Source of the DNA: Halomonas litopenaei
Lineage (GTDB): Bacteria > Pseudomonadota > Gammaproteobacteria > Pseudomonadales > Halomonadaceae
Direction of reading: 5' to 3'
DNA: 64,000 bases
NCBI RefSeq assembly: GCF_003045775.1
Contig: NZ_PXNS01000013.1
Location: 62,001 to 126,000, forward strand
The stretch's first letter is position 1. The number at the start of each line of letters is the position of its first letter. The notes below the pieces were generated by a model. The model did not search any database and was not told the DNA's origin. It worked only from the letters and a program-made list of their open reading frames with translations. Shown piece by piece: positions 51,883 through 61,313 of this stretch. A program made the translations under genes and the position numbers.

Positions 51883-52845
51883 TCAGCGCAGTGCGATCGG
51901 TGGATCATCGAGCCCACGTACGCCGGGAAGCGCTTCGCTCAGGTCGAACAGGAAGGTAGCGCCGTCCTGGCGGCCTTCCTTGTGTTCTCGCTGTCCTTCG
52001 GTGGCGGTGGTGATCAGCAGGGTGGTCAGCTCACGCCCGCCGAAGGCCGGGCAGGAGGGCTGGTCGGCGTTGACCCTGACATGACCGACCTCCTCGCCAT
52101 CCGGCGTCAGCCGGGCAACCCGCCCTGACCCCCATAGCGCCAGCCACATGTAGCCATCGGCATCGATCACTGCGCCGTCCGGGTTTCCCGGGTCGTCGTT
52201 GAAGTCCGCCCAGGGTTCGGGCTCGGCCAATTGTTCGGGCCTTGCCGCCACCCCGTCCTGAAGGAAGGCGCCGCCATCCTGGCGCAACGGGAAGCCCTCG
52301 GCGTCGAGCGCCCAGCGCATGACCACCCCGGTGGCGGTGTCGGTGAAGTAGCCAAGGCGACCATCCGGTGAAAAGCACAGGGCATTGGGTATGGTGATGT
52401 CTTGCTTCAGGCAGAAGACCTCGCCGCGGTGCAGGCGATAGAGGCTGCCGGCTGCGGCTTCGGCGGCCTTGCCCATGGTCGAGAACCACAGCCCGCCGTG
52501 GCGATCGATGCGCGCATCGTTGCTGCGCGTCACCGGGTTGGCAGCCTCGACCTCGCGCCAGGGTGACACGCCGCCGTGGGCGTGGTCGCGTTCCTTGAGG
52601 CCGTGTTCGGTGACCAGCAGATCATCACCGCTGGTCAAGGGGGCGGCGAAGGACACCAGCTCGTCCAGCGCCTGGGACCGATGATCGCCGTCTTCGAGGC
52701 GGTAGCGATGGAAGCGGCGCCCGAGGATATCGAGCCAGCGAAACTCGCCACGCCGGGCGTCCCAGCTGGGGCCCTCGCCGAGTTCGCAGGGTGCCTCGAC
52801 GATGGCGCGAGCCTCGCCAAGGCAGGGGGATGCGGAACGGGACAT
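51883..52845 (-). CDS. SMP-30/gluconolactonase family lactonase
   Basis: 320-aa six-bladed beta-propeller lactonase. Metal-binding blocks: ELGEGPSWDARRGEFRWLDIL, SNDARIDRHGGLWFSTMG, IPNALCFSPDGRLGYFTDT and NPDGAVIDADGYMWLALWG. It should hydrolyse a sugar lactone to the acid used by the DgoD-type dehydratase encoded upstream (88-bp gap). ATG at 52845. Confidence 0.88.
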   Translation of the reverse strand: MSRSASPCLGEARAIVEAPCELGEGPSWDARRGEFRWLDILGRRFHRYRLEDGDHRSQALDELVSFAAPLTSGDDLLVTEHGLKERDHAHGGVSPWREVEAANPVTRSNDARIDRHGGLWFSTMGKAAEAAAGSLYRLHRGEVFCLKQDITIPNALCFSPDGRLGYFTDTATGVVMRWALDAEGFPLRQDGGAFLQDGVAARPEQLAEPEPWADFNDDPGNPDGAVIDADGYMWLALWGSGRVARLTPDGEEVGHVRVNADQPSCPAFGGRELTTLLITTATEGQREHKEGRQDGATFLFDLSEALPGVRGLDDPPIALR

Positions 52846-52933
52846 GACGTCTCCTCGAACTTGGCGGATGGCACCTTGGAGCGCGCATCCACCAGGACTG
52901 TTGTCATTGTTCGGCAACGCGATCAGCCGTCGC

Positions 52934-54082
52934 TCACCACTCGGCGACGGAGCCGTCATCGTGTTGCCATACCGGGTTGCGCCAGCGGTGTCCGACCTTG
53001 GCGCGTTCCTCGACGAACGCCTCGTTGATCTCGACGCCGAGGCCGGGCCCCTCGGGAATGGCACAGAAGCCGTCCTCGATCGCCAGCGCGTTCTTGTCGA
53101 CCAGATAGTCGAGCACGTCGTTGTCCTTGTTGTAGTGGATGCCCATGCTCTGTTCCTGGATAAAGGCATTGTGACATACCGCATCCAGCTGCAGCGACGC
53201 CGCCAGGGTCAGCGGGCCCAGCGGGCAGTGGGGGGCCAGGGCCACGTCGTAGGCCGAGGCCAGGGTGGCGATCTTCAAGCCTTCACTGATGCCGCCGCAG
53301 TGAGACAGGTCCGGCTGGACGATATCGACCATGTTGTCGGCGAGCAGGTCACGGAAGGCGAAACGGGTGTGCAGGCGTTCGCCGGTGGCGATCGGGGTGG
53401 CCAGATCCTGGGCGATGGTCTTGAGCACCGGCAGGTGCTCGGGTGCCACCGGCTCCTCGATGAACATCAGGTGATAGGGCTCGAGCTCGCGCATCAGCGT
53501 CTTGGCCATGGGCCGATGGAGACGGCCATGGAAGTCCACCGCGATGCCCACATCGGGGCCGACGGCGTCGCGAGCCTCGGCGACGCGGGCCACCGCCTCG
53601 TCGATCTTGCGATGGCTGTCGACGATCTGCATCTCCGGCGTGCCGTTCATCTTGAAGGCGGTAAATCCCTGATCGGTCAGTGCCTTGGCGCCGGCACCCA
53701 CGTCGGCGGGACGATCGCCGCCGGTCCAGGCGTACATGCGCATGCGATCACGCACCTTGCCGCCCAGCAGTTGATGCACCGGGACGCCGAGTTCGCGGCC
53801 CTTGAGGTCCCACAGCGCCTGGTCGATGCCGGCAATGGCGGACATCAGAATCGGGCCGCCGCGATAGAAGCCGGCCCGGTACATGACGTTCCACAGGTGC
53901 TCGATATTGCGCGGATCCTGGCCGATCAGGTAGTCCGACAGCTCGTGCACTGCGGCTTCCACGGTGGCGGCCCGGCCCTCGATGACCGGCTCGCCCCAGC
54001 CGTAGACGCCCTCGTCGGTCTCGATCTTCAGAAAGCACCAGCGCGGCGGAACCTGCCAGGTCTTGAGTCGGGTGATCTTCAT
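52934..54082 (-). CDS. dgoD: D-galactonate dehydratase (enolase superfamily)
   Basis: 382-aa Mg-dependent dehydratase. It matches E. coli DgoD as I recall it along most of its length: PPRWCFLKIETDEGVYGWGEP, YRAGFYRGGPILMSAIAGID, DFHGR, metal ligands in FIEEPV and GERLHTRF, PHCPLGPL and QSMGIHYN. It converts D-galactonate to 2-keto-3-deoxygalactonate. The matching kinase and aldolase genes are not in the window. A GntR regulator gene is next upstream on the same strand. Confidence 0.92.
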   Translation of the reverse strand: MKITRLKTWQVPPRWCFLKIETDEGVYGWGEPVIEGRAATVEAAVHELSDYLIGQDPRNIEHLWNVMYRAGFYRGGPILMSAIAGIDQALWDLKGRELGVPVHQLLGGKVRDRMRMYAWTGGDRPADVGAGAKALTDQGFTAFKMNGTPEMQIVDSHRKIDEAVARVAEARDAVGPDVGIAVDFHGRLHRPMAKTLMRELEPYHLMFIEEPVAPEHLPVLKTIAQDLATPIATGERLHTRFAFRDLLADNMVDIVQPDLSHCGGISEGLKIATLASAYDVALAPHCPLGPLTLAASLQLDAVCHNAFIQEQSMGIHYNKDNDVLDYLVDKNALAIEDGFCAIPEGPGLGVEINEAFVEERAKVGHRWRNPVWQHDDGSVAEW

Positions 54083-54151
54083 GGTCGATGCCTCTTGTGG
54101 GGGCCTGCTTGGCCCGATGTCGATGGGGTTGGGTGAAGCGAGCGGACGGGC

Positions 54152-54967
54152 TTAAAGGTGTCGCGACGCAGGTGTCGTGATGCCACTGGCCGGGCGCGTC
54201 TTGTCCAGGTCTCGGGCGGTGCGCTCGAGCAGCAGTTCGGTGGCGCGGCGGGCCTGCTCTGGCTGCCTCAGGCGAATCGCCTCGAGTAGCTGGCGGTGGC
54301 GTTCCAGGCTGTCGCTGAGTCCACGCGCATGGCTACTTGCTGCGTCGTCCGTGGGGCCGTCAGAGGAACTCCCGGCATGGCGCTGCGAGCGCTGGATCAG
54401 GGCCACGATGGAGGGCCTCAACAGCAGCCCCATCTGGCGCCAGACCAGGTTGTGGCTGGCGCGATAGATGGCGTCGTGAAAGGCCACATCGTGTTCGGCG
54501 TGGGCCAGGCGTTGCGAGGGCGCATCGGCGGTCTCGCGCATGCCGACGAAGGCGCGTTCGATGCGTGCCAGGTCTTCGCCGGAGGCGTTAAGCGCCGCCA
54601 GCTCGCCGATATAGGGCTCCGCTGCCAGGCGAAAGGCAAACACCGCCTCGACCAGTTGCGGGTGGGGCGCGTCCAGGCTGGCCATCCAGCCGCTCATCTG
54701 CGGATCCAGCAGATGCCAGTCGACGATATCGCGTACCACGGTGCCGCGACCGGCGGTGCGCTCGATCAGACCCGCCGAGCTGAGTTCGCCCAGGGCGTTA
54801 CGCACCCGATTGCGGCTGGCCTCGAAGTGCTGGCACAGATCCAGCTCCCGAGGAAACAGATCCCCCGGCTGCCAGTGTCCCGACAGAATCGCCCGTGCCA
54901 GTACCTCGGCCAGCGCCGCGGCACCGCGACCCTCGGCGGGCCTCGGGAGTGAAGCGAGAGCGTCCAT
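54152..54967 (-). CDS. FadR-subfamily GntR regulator (DgoR-like)
   Basis: 271-aa regulator, helix-turn-helix at about 12-75 (PRELDLCQHFEASRNRVRNALGELSSAGLIERTAGRGT) and a helical FCD domain. ATG at 54967 is chosen because GGAGG is 5 nt upstream; an ATG 12 bases earlier lacks a site. It sits upstream of dgoD on the same strand, as DgoR does in galactonate operons, and a dyad covers its promoter. Confidence 0.87.
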   Translation of the reverse strand: MDALASLPRPAEGRGAAALAEVLARAILSGHWQPGDLFPRELDLCQHFEASRNRVRNALGELSSAGLIERTAGRGTVVRDIVDWHLLDPQMSGWMASLDAPHPQLVEAVFAFRLAAEPYIGELAALNASGEDLARIERAFVGMRETADAPSQRLAHAEHDVAFHDAIYRASHNLVWRQMGLLLRPSIVALIQRSQRHAGSSSDGPTDDAASSHARGLSDSLERHRQLLEAIRLRQPEQARRATELLLERTARDLDKTRPASGITTPASRHL

Positions 54968-54979
54968 CCAGGCCTCCAT

Positions 54980-55014
54980 AATGTTCGACGTTACTATAGT
55001 TAATGTCTGACATT
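54980..55014. promoter_or_regulatory. 35-bp imperfect dyad at the GntR promoter
   Basis: The outer arms AATGTTCGAC and GTCTGACATT are related by dyad symmetry with inner TTA/TAA pairs, covering the sequence just before the regulator start. It is a likely autoregulatory operator. Confidence 0.55.
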
Positions 55015-55220
55015 TTAGGCAAGGCAGGAATGCCTCGAATGGGGTAGACCTTGGTGGAAGGTGCGGTGCTGAACGCGTGCGCTTGTGAACTCGCCGATTG
55101 GTGGCTGCCTGATTCTCGGCAGCCTCCGTCATTCTGCCCCATGCAACTCACATGCTGGCCTTGTCTGTGCTGCAGCTTACGTGTGGGCTCGAGAAGAGTG
55201 TGATTTGCCGCCACGCTGCG

Positions 55221-56231
55221 ATGCAGGATGTATTGACGGACCAGCCTGCCATGCGTGATAGACATGATCAGAGCTACAAGCTGCTGTTCAGTGAGCCCAG
55301 GGTGATACGTGACCTCTTGACCGGGTTCGTCGAAGGCGAGTGGGTCGAGCGGCTGGACCTGGACAGCCTGGAGAAGGTCAGCGGCAGTTTCGTGACGGAT
55401 GATCTTCGCGACCGCGAAGGCGACGTGATCTGGCGGGTGCGTTCTGGTGATGACTGGCTGTACCTTTATCTGCTGATCGAGTTTCAGAGCAGCGTCGACC
55501 CCTTCATGGCGCTGCGCATCATGACCTACGTGGGTCTGCTGTATCAGGACCTGATAAAGCAGAGAAAGTTGGCCAGCGAGCGCAGCTTGCCGCCGGTACT
55601 GCCCATCGTCCTCTACAATGGAGAAAGGCGCTGGAGTGCCGCGAAGGAGCTGTCCGAACTGATTCATCCCGCAGCGGCACAACTGGCTCGCTACCAGCCC
55701 TCGCAGTCCTATCTGTTGCTGGATGAAGGTGCAATCGTCGCCGACGAGCGCTGGCCCGCGGACACCCGCAACCTGGTTGCCGCCATCTTTCGGCTGGAGT
55801 ATCACCACAGCCAACAGGACGTGATCGACACCATCGGCCAGTTGGTGGAGTGGTTGAAATCACCCGGGCAGGCTCGGCTGCGGCGCCACTTCGCGACATG
55901 GATCAAGCGTGTCCTGCTGCCCAATTGGGTGCCGGGCGGGAAGGACGACCACGAGCAGTGGCAGGCGCTCAATGACCTTGAGGAGGTACACACCATGCTG
56001 TCGGAACGTGCCAAACGATGGCCCGAACATTGGAAGCAGAAGGGACTAGAGGAAGGACGACGGCTAGGGCGAGAGATAGGTCTAGAGGAAGGACGCGAGG
56101 AAGGGCGCGAGGAAGGGCGTCTGGAAGCCGCGCGTAACCTGCTTGCGCGCACCGCCATGGATGACCGCGAAATCGCAGAGATCTGCGGACTCGAGCTTGA
56201 GCAGGTGACGGAGCTGAGAAGACAAGCATGA
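55221..56231 (+). CDS. Rpn family recombination-promoting nuclease / putative transposase (YhgA-like)
   Basis: 336-aa protein of the PD-(D/E)XK Rpn/YhgA group: DQSYKLLFSEPRVIRDLLTGF, DLRDREGDVIWRVR and LYLLIEFQSSVDPFMALRIMTYVGLLYQDL contain the nuclease-core Asp, Glu and Gln. The C-terminus carries the usual EEGREEGREEGR repeat. These genes promote RecA-independent recombination and are often mobile. Start at 55221 is tentative; ATG 55251 also fits. It is unrelated to its neighbours. Confidence 0.85.
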   Translation: MQDVLTDQPAMRDRHDQSYKLLFSEPRVIRDLLTGFVEGEWVERLDLDSLEKVSGSFVTDDLRDREGDVIWRVRSGDDWLYLYLLIEFQSSVDPFMALRIMTYVGLLYQDLIKQRKLASERSLPPVLPIVLYNGERRWSAAKELSELIHPAAAQLARYQPSQSYLLLDEGAIVADERWPADTRNLVAAIFRLEYHHSQQDVIDTIGQLVEWLKSPGQARLRRHFATWIKRVLLPNWVPGGKDDHEQWQALNDLEEVHTMLSERAKRWPEHWKQKGLEEGRRLGREIGLEEGREEGREEGRLEAARNLLARTAMDDREIAEICGLELEQVTELRRQA

Positions 56232-56303
56232 GGCAGGACGGCAGCACATGAAGGCCCACATCCTGCTTTCCAGATGGCCCCATCCGGCGCCGATGAAGCT
56301 CTC

Positions 56304-57119
56304 TCAATCGAATGTCTGTGGAAGCCCCGTCCAGTCCGGGAACTCCAATCCACCCAAGCACATCTCGATAGTCAGCCCGGGTTCACGGGCGCACAGGCTC
56401 AGGGTGAGGCGGTCATCCTGGGCCTGCCAGGCGTAGAGGGGATCGCCCGACTGCTGACTATTCGTATGGCTATTCGAATGGCTGATCATGTCGGTCAAGC
56501 CAGGAGTCATCAATGAGCCGATGCGGGTGGCAAGGACGTGGTCCGGGGGCTGGCCATCGAGACAGCCGAGCTTGTAGTGAGCCTCGTACAGGGTCCAGGC
56601 GCGGTAGAAGGCTGCCAGGGCATCCGGCGCCCGCTGGATGGCCCTGCGTACGCAGGCTTCGGGCAGCGTCGCGATCAGGCCATCGAGGCGGCTTCGGTGA
56701 CGCTGTCGCTGTCGCCGATCGGGACATTCGATATCCAGCCCTACCGGCACCTCGGCGAGCCCGACGACGACCAGGCTGCCGCTGTGGCTGAGGCACGCGG
56801 TCCAGGGCGAGGGTAGCCCGGGATGGCGAGGTGGTCCGGCACCGCGAGGGGACCAGCCCGCCACCGGGCAGTCAAAGCCGAGTCCGGCGGCGAGTCGGCT
56901 GAGCCGTTCACGACCCAGGTGCGAGGCAGCCTCGCCGCGAATGCCTGCTTGAATGCGTCGCGGCTGTCGTCCGTTGTCGTGTCCTTGGCGTGCTTGCTGC
57001 GACCCAATTCCCTGTTGTCTCCCCCGTGCCGCACCCTGATCGGGCGTGCCGCTGGCCGGTAGTTCGGCGATGACCAGCAGCAGGCGTGGGAGACGAGCCT
57101 CAGCGCAGGGTGACGACAT
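56304..57119 (-). CDS. 4'-phosphopantetheinyl transferase (Sfp type)
   Basis: 271-aa cytosolic enzyme that activates acyl-carrier proteins. Sfp motifs: LSHSGS, VGLDIE and FYRAWTLYEAHYKL (a W-x-x-x-E-A-x-x-K variant). The N-terminal 100 residues are Arg/Gly-rich and poorly conserved. It overlaps the upstream gene by 20 bp and is last in the aryl-polyene-type operon, where a dedicated transferase is expected. Confidence 0.8.
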   Translation of the reverse strand: MSSPCAEARLPRLLLVIAELPASGTPDQGAARGRQQGIGSQQARQGHDNGRQPRRIQAGIRGEAASHLGRERLSRLAAGLGFDCPVAGWSPRGAGPPRHPGLPSPWTACLSHSGSLVVVGLAEVPVGLDIECPDRRQRQRHRSRLDGLIATLPEACVRRAIQRAPDALAAFYRAWTLYEAHYKLGCLDGQPPDHVLATRIGSLMTPGLTDMISHSNSHTNSQQSGDPLYAWQAQDDRLTLSLCAREPGLTIEMCLGGLEFPDWTGLPQTFD

Positions 57120-57540
57120 CGCCCTTCAGCGCGACACCGGCCATCAAGGCGCCGGCGTGGCACTCGTACTCGCTGGTCGAGGCGCGTGCGTTCCTGTCGT
57201 AGAAGCTCTCGATGTTGACTACGGCGTTGCCGCCCTGCTGGCGGGCACTATCCTGAAGCGCGATCAGCGCCGACAGCATGACCCAGCGACAGGCCTCTTC
57301 GTCGGTCTTGTTGAAGGCGTTGGTCTTGCGGCTGGTGACCACCTCACCGAAGTCCTGGCTGACGTTGCCGCCGGCATCGGCAAACACCAGGCGGATGTTC
57401 GGATCCAGCTTCTCCTGGGCGGCCGGTGTGGCCAGGGCTTCCTGGATCGGCAGGAAGTAGGGGGTGTCCCTGGCTTGTGCGCTGGCGGCTGCGCCAAGGC
57501 CTGCGACCAGTAGCGTCAGTGCGAGGATTCCCTTTCTCAT
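57100..57540 (-). CDS. small exported protein of aryl-polyene clusters
   Basis: 146-aa protein with a signal peptide (LALTLLVAGLGAAASAQA, cleavage near 23). The mature part has CRW and a C-terminal YECHAGALMAGVALKG with two cysteines. Similar small periplasmic proteins, sometimes mislabelled excinuclease subunit, occur in aryl-polyene loci. Function unknown. Confidence 0.75.
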   Translation of the reverse strand: MRKGILALTLLVAGLGAAASAQARDTPYFLPIQEALATPAAQEKLDPNIRLVFADAGGNVSQDFGEVVTSRKTNAFNKTDEEACRWVMLSALIALQDSARQQGGNAVVNIESFYDRNARASTSEYECHAGALMAGVALKGDVVTLR

Positions 57541-57593
57541 GGTGTCGTTTCCTTTCTTTTTGGTGGGAGGCCTGGTGGCCCCTTGGGCTTCAG

Positions 57594-58853
57594 CTACGGC
57601 CAGCGGCGGAAGATCAAGGAGGTGTTGATGCCGCCGAAGGCAAAGTTGTTGCTCATCACATACTCGCAGTCGATGTGTCGGCTCTCGCCGCGCAGGTAGT
57701 CGAGCTCGGCGCAGGCCGGGTCGGGATGGTCGAGATTGAGGGTGGGGTGAAACCAGCCCTCGCGCATCATCTCGATGGCGACCCAGGCCTCGAGGGCACC
57801 GCAGGCCCCCAGGGTGTGGCCGGTGAAGCTCTTGAAGGCGCTGACCGGCTGGCGCTCGCCGAATACAGCCCGGGTTGCCTGGCTCTCGGCGATGTCGCCA
57901 CGATCGGTGGCGGTGCCGTGGGCGCTGACGTAGCCGATCTGGGCGGGGCTGACGCCGGCATCGTCGAGGGACTGGCGAATCGCGCGCTCCATCATGGCGG
58001 CGTCGGGCTGGGTGACGTGGCGGCCATCGCTGTTGGTGCCGAAGCCGACCAGTTCGGCGTAGATGCGGGCGCCGCGAGCCTGGGCATGCTCCAGGTCCTC
58101 GAGGATCAGGCTACCGGCGCCTTCACCGATCACCAGACCGTCGCGGTCGCGGTCGAAGGGGCGCGGCGTTGCCTCGGGGGTGTCGTTGCGGGTGCTGGTG
58201 GCGAACAGGGTGTCGAAGACCGCCGCCTCCGAGGCAGACAGTTCCTCGCAGCCGCCGGCGATCATCGCCTTCTGACGGCCGAAGCGGATCGCCTCGTAGG
58301 CGTAGCCGATGCCCTGGCTGCCTGAGGTGCAGGCGCTTGAGGTGGTGTGAATCCGTCCCCGTAGGCCGAGAAAGACGCCGATATTGACCGGCGCGGTGTG
58401 GGCCATCATGCGGATGTAGGAATTGGCGTTGAGGCCGTCGGTGGACTTGTTGATCAGCATGTTGCCGAAGTCGGCCACGGCGTCGGGCTCGCCGGCGGAG
58501 GCCCCGTAGGCGATGCCCATCTCGCCGCTGCCCAGCAGGTCGCTGTCGAGCAGCCCGGCATCCTCGAGCGCCAGCTCGCTGGCGCGGGTGGCCATGCGCG
58601 CGCCGCGCCCCATGCTGCGCAGGGCCTTGCGATGGTAGTGGGCGGGCAGGCTGAAGTCTTCCACCGGGGCGCCGAGGCGAGTGTTGAGCCCATCGTAGAC
58701 GTCCCACTCGGGAAGGTGGCGAATTCCACTTTCACCGCGCTGCAGTCGGGTCTTGATCGTGTCCCAGTCGTTGCCGACGGGAGAAAAGCCGGCCATGCCG
58801 GTGACCACCACGCGGCGGCCAAGTCCATCGGCTCGATGTCCATTGTGATGCAT
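57594..58853 (-). CDS. beta-ketoacyl-ACP synthase, aryl-polyene type (ApeR-like)
   Basis: 419-aa FabF-like condensing enzyme with Cys175 (SACTSGSQ), His312 (AHGTATDRGD) and His346 (GHTLGACG). All catalytic residues are present. ATG at 58853 shares one base with the ketoreductase stop (TGATG). One of two synthases here; the pair probably elongates the polyene together. Confidence 0.88.
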   Translation of the reverse strand: MHHNGHRADGLGRRVVVTGMAGFSPVGNDWDTIKTRLQRGESGIRHLPEWDVYDGLNTRLGAPVEDFSLPAHYHRKALRSMGRGARMATRASELALEDAGLLDSDLLGSGEMGIAYGASAGEPDAVADFGNMLINKSTDGLNANSYIRMMAHTAPVNIGVFLGLRGRIHTTSSACTSGSQGIGYAYEAIRFGRQKAMIAGGCEELSASEAAVFDTLFATSTRNDTPEATPRPFDRDRDGLVIGEGAGSLILEDLEHAQARGARIYAELVGFGTNSDGRHVTQPDAAMMERAIRQSLDDAGVSPAQIGYVSAHGTATDRGDIAESQATRAVFGERQPVSAFKSFTGHTLGACGALEAWVAIEMMREGWFHPTLNLDHPDPACAELDYLRGESRHIDCEYVMSNNFAFGGINTSLIFRRWP

Positions 58854-59578
58854 CAGCAGAGGCCTCCATTGACGGCGATGACCTGGCGGGTGATATAGCC
58901 TGCGTCCTCGGAGCACAGGAAGCTGACGGTGGCGGCCACTTCCTCGGCGCGACCGCTGCGGCGCATCGGAATCGCCTTCAGCGCTTCCTCGCTGGCCAGA
59001 CCCTCGGTCATGTCGGTGTCGATCAGTCCCGGGGCCACGGCGTTGACGGTGATCCGGCGCTTGGCCAGCTCCACCGCCAGGGCCTTCACCGCGCCGATCA
59101 GGCCGGCCTTGGCGGCGCTGTAGTTGACCTGGCCACGATTGCCCATGATCCCCGACACCGACGACATGACCACGATGCGGCCTGGCCTGCGGCGTCGCAC
59201 CATGGGCATGGTGATCGGCTTGACCACGTTGTAGAAACCGTTGAGACCGGTATCGATGACGCTGTCCCAGTCGTCATCGGTAAGCGCAGGGAAGGCGCCG
59301 TCGGCGGTGATGCCGGCGTTGCAGACCACCCCGTGGTAGGCGCCGTGGACCTCCATGTCGGCCTCGAGAGCGGCTCTGGCGGCGTCTCTGTCGGTGACGT
59401 CGAAGCAGAGCACGCGGGCGTCACGGCCTAGGGCGCGAACTTCGTCGGCCACCTGTTCGGCGGCGTCACGGCGGCTGCGGCAGTGGACCACGATATCGAA
59501 GCCATCGCGGGCGAGCCTCAGGGCGATGGCGCGGCCAATGCCCCGACTGGAGCCGGTGACGAGCAGGGTATCGGTCAT
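58853..59578 (-). CDS. 3-oxoacyl-ACP reductase (FabG-like, ApeQ type)
   Basis: 241-aa SDR ketoreductase: TGSSRGIG cofactor motif, NAGITADGAF, and SSVSGIMGNRGQVNYSAAKAG with Ser-Tyr-Lys. Reduces the beta-keto group made by the synthases. It overlaps the dehydratase gene (ATGA) and the downstream synthase (TGATG). Confidence 0.9.
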   Translation of the reverse strand: MTDTLLVTGSSRGIGRAIALRLARDGFDIVVHCRSRRDAAEQVADEVRALGRDARVLCFDVTDRDAARAALEADMEVHGAYHGVVCNAGITADGAFPALTDDDWDSVIDTGLNGFYNVVKPITMPMVRRRRPGRIVVMSSVSGIMGNRGQVNYSAAKAGLIGAVKALAVELAKRRITVNAVAPGLIDTDMTEGLASEEALKAIPMRRSGRAEEVAATVSFLCSEDAGYITRQVIAVNGGLC

Positions 59579-60108
59579 GGCGCTGAATCCTCGAGCATGG
59601 CCGACAGGGTCTCGGCGCTGTCGGGTTGAAAGACGTTGAGGGTGGCGTGGGCCAGGTGCCGATCCTCGGTGTCGCGCAGTTCACCACGAAAGGCGCCGAG
59701 TCCATTGTCGGCGCGGTAGTCGAGTTCGACCTTGACCTCGACAGGGGAATCGAAGACGAAATGCTCGACGTCGCAGTGATAGTGCCGTGAGCCCAACAGA
59801 AAGCCGATCCGGGGTTCGCCTCCGGCCTCGCGGGCGGCCCGCCCGGACCAGGCGGCAATGGCCTGGGCCAGCCACTCCAGGCCGACCCAGCCGGGAATGC
59901 CGTGGTCATTGGCAAAGGGGTCCTGCCGGTCGGGCGTGATACGGGCGATCAGATGTTCCTCACCGATCTCCAGCACGCTGTCGAGCAGGCACATGGCGCC
60001 GGAGTGGGGCACCAGGTCGGCGATAGGGGGCAGCGCGTCTGCACTGCCGGATGAAGAGGCATCAGTGGACATAAGGGGTGCTGTCACGGGAGTCGGAAGT
60101 GTCGTCAT
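59575..60108 (-). CDS. hotdog-fold 3-hydroxyacyl-ACP dehydratase (ApeP-like)
   Basis: 177-aa hotdog protein with VPHSGAMCLLDSV (dehydratase PHxxAMxLLD type) and WVGLEWLAQAIAAWSG. It forms the double bond in each elongation cycle. The ATG at 60108 overlaps the synthase stop (ATGA); a shorter start at 60072 is possible. Confidence 0.85.
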   Translation of the reverse strand: MTTLPTPVTAPLMSTDASSSGSADALPPIADLVPHSGAMCLLDSVLEIGEEHLIARITPDRQDPFANDHGIPGWVGLEWLAQAIAAWSGRAAREAGGEPRIGFLLGSRHYHCDVEHFVFDSPVEVKVELDYRADNGLGAFRGELRDTEDRHLAHATLNVFQPDSAETLSAMLEDSAP

Positions 60109-61313
60109 GGCGCGCGCTCCATCACCAGGGCGATATTGTTCCCACCAAAGGCGAAGGCGTTGGTCAGGGTACGGCGCACCTCGGTGGCTGGCGTCGTGTC
60201 GGATCCGCACAGCGAAAGCGCGGGCAGTTGCGGGTCTGCTGCGTGCAGATGTGGCGGCCGCCGGTTGTGGTGCATGGCCAGCCAGCAGAAGGCTGCCTCC
60301 AGCGCGCCGCAGGCGCCCAGAGTGTGGCCGGTGAGGCTCTTGGTCGAGCCACAGGCCACGCCATCGGGGAAGGCTTGAGCGACCGCCCGGGACTCCATGC
60401 TGTCGTTCTGTCGGGTGGCGGTGCCGTGGAGATTCAGATAGTCGATCTGATCCGGACCGAGGCCGGCCATCTCGAGAGCGGCGCGCATGGCCTCCAGAGC
60501 GCCCATGCCGTCGGGGCGAGGGGCGGAAATATGGTGGGCGTCGCTGGTCTCGCCGCAGCCGCTGAGCTGAACGCCGCCGGGTTCGGCGGTGACCAGGAAC
60601 AGTGCGGCGCCTTCGCCCAGATTGATGCCGGCGCGATCTTCGGCGAAGGGGCGACAGGGCTCGTCGCTGACCGCCTCGAGGGCGGCGAAGCCGTTTACCG
60701 TAAGTCCGCACAGGCTGTCGGCGCCGCCGGCGATGACGGCGTCACACAGCCCCGCCTTGAGCATCCGCCTGGCGCTGGCCAGGGCTTTGGCGCTGGAGGT
60801 GCAGGCGGTCGACAGGGTATAGGCGGTGATCAGACGGATATCCGGCCGCTCGGCGGCCAGGCGCCAGGCCAGAAAGTCGGACGCTGCGCCGATCTCGTGG
60901 CGGCAGTAGTGGAAGGGCTCTGGCCACTGGCCGCTGGCGGCACGATGGGCCACTGCCGCCTCGGTCTCGCCGATACCGGAGGTGCTGGTGCCCAGCACGA
61001 CGCCCAGGCGTGCCCCGGGATGGCTGGCAAGGTAGTCATCAAGGGTCGGCCGCAGACGCGCGAAAGCGGCGTCCAGCAGGCGATTGTTGCGCGAACGATG
61101 GCGCGCCGGCCAGTCACCGTCGTCGGGCAACGGCGTGGTCACGGTGCCCAGCCACAGCGGCCTGCCGGGGGTGTATTTATCGCTACGCACCAGGCCGTGC
61201 TGGCCGTCGAACAGCCGCGCGGCGATGGTCGAGAGGTCATCCCCCAGGGGGCAGACCAGTGCCGGCGCATGCAGTCGGCAGGGTGTCTGCGCAGGTGTCA
61301 CGTCGAGGGGCAT
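60105..61313 (-). CDS. beta-ketoacyl-ACP synthase, aryl-polyene type (ApeO-like)
   Basis: 402-aa condensing enzyme: Cys171 (STACTSSAKA), HGTATRQND and GHTLGACG. It is more divergent from FabF than the neighbouring synthase. It overlaps the lipoprotein gene by 16 bp upstream and the dehydratase downstream. All three catalytic residues are present. Confidence 0.86.
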   Translation of the reverse strand: MPLDVTPAQTPCRLHAPALVCPLGDDLSTIAARLFDGQHGLVRSDKYTPGRPLWLGTVTTPLPDDGDWPARHRSRNNRLLDAAFARLRPTLDDYLASHPGARLGVVLGTSTSGIGETEAAVAHRAASGQWPEPFHYCRHEIGAASDFLAWRLAAERPDIRLITAYTLSTACTSSAKALASARRMLKAGLCDAVIAGGADSLCGLTVNGFAALEAVSDEPCRPFAEDRAGINLGEGAALFLVTAEPGGVQLSGCGETSDAHHISAPRPDGMGALEAMRAALEMAGLGPDQIDYLNLHGTATRQNDSMESRAVAQAFPDGVACGSTKSLTGHTLGACGALEAAFCWLAMHHNRRPPHLHAADPQLPALSLCGSDTTPATEVRRTLTNAFAFGGNNIALVMERAP

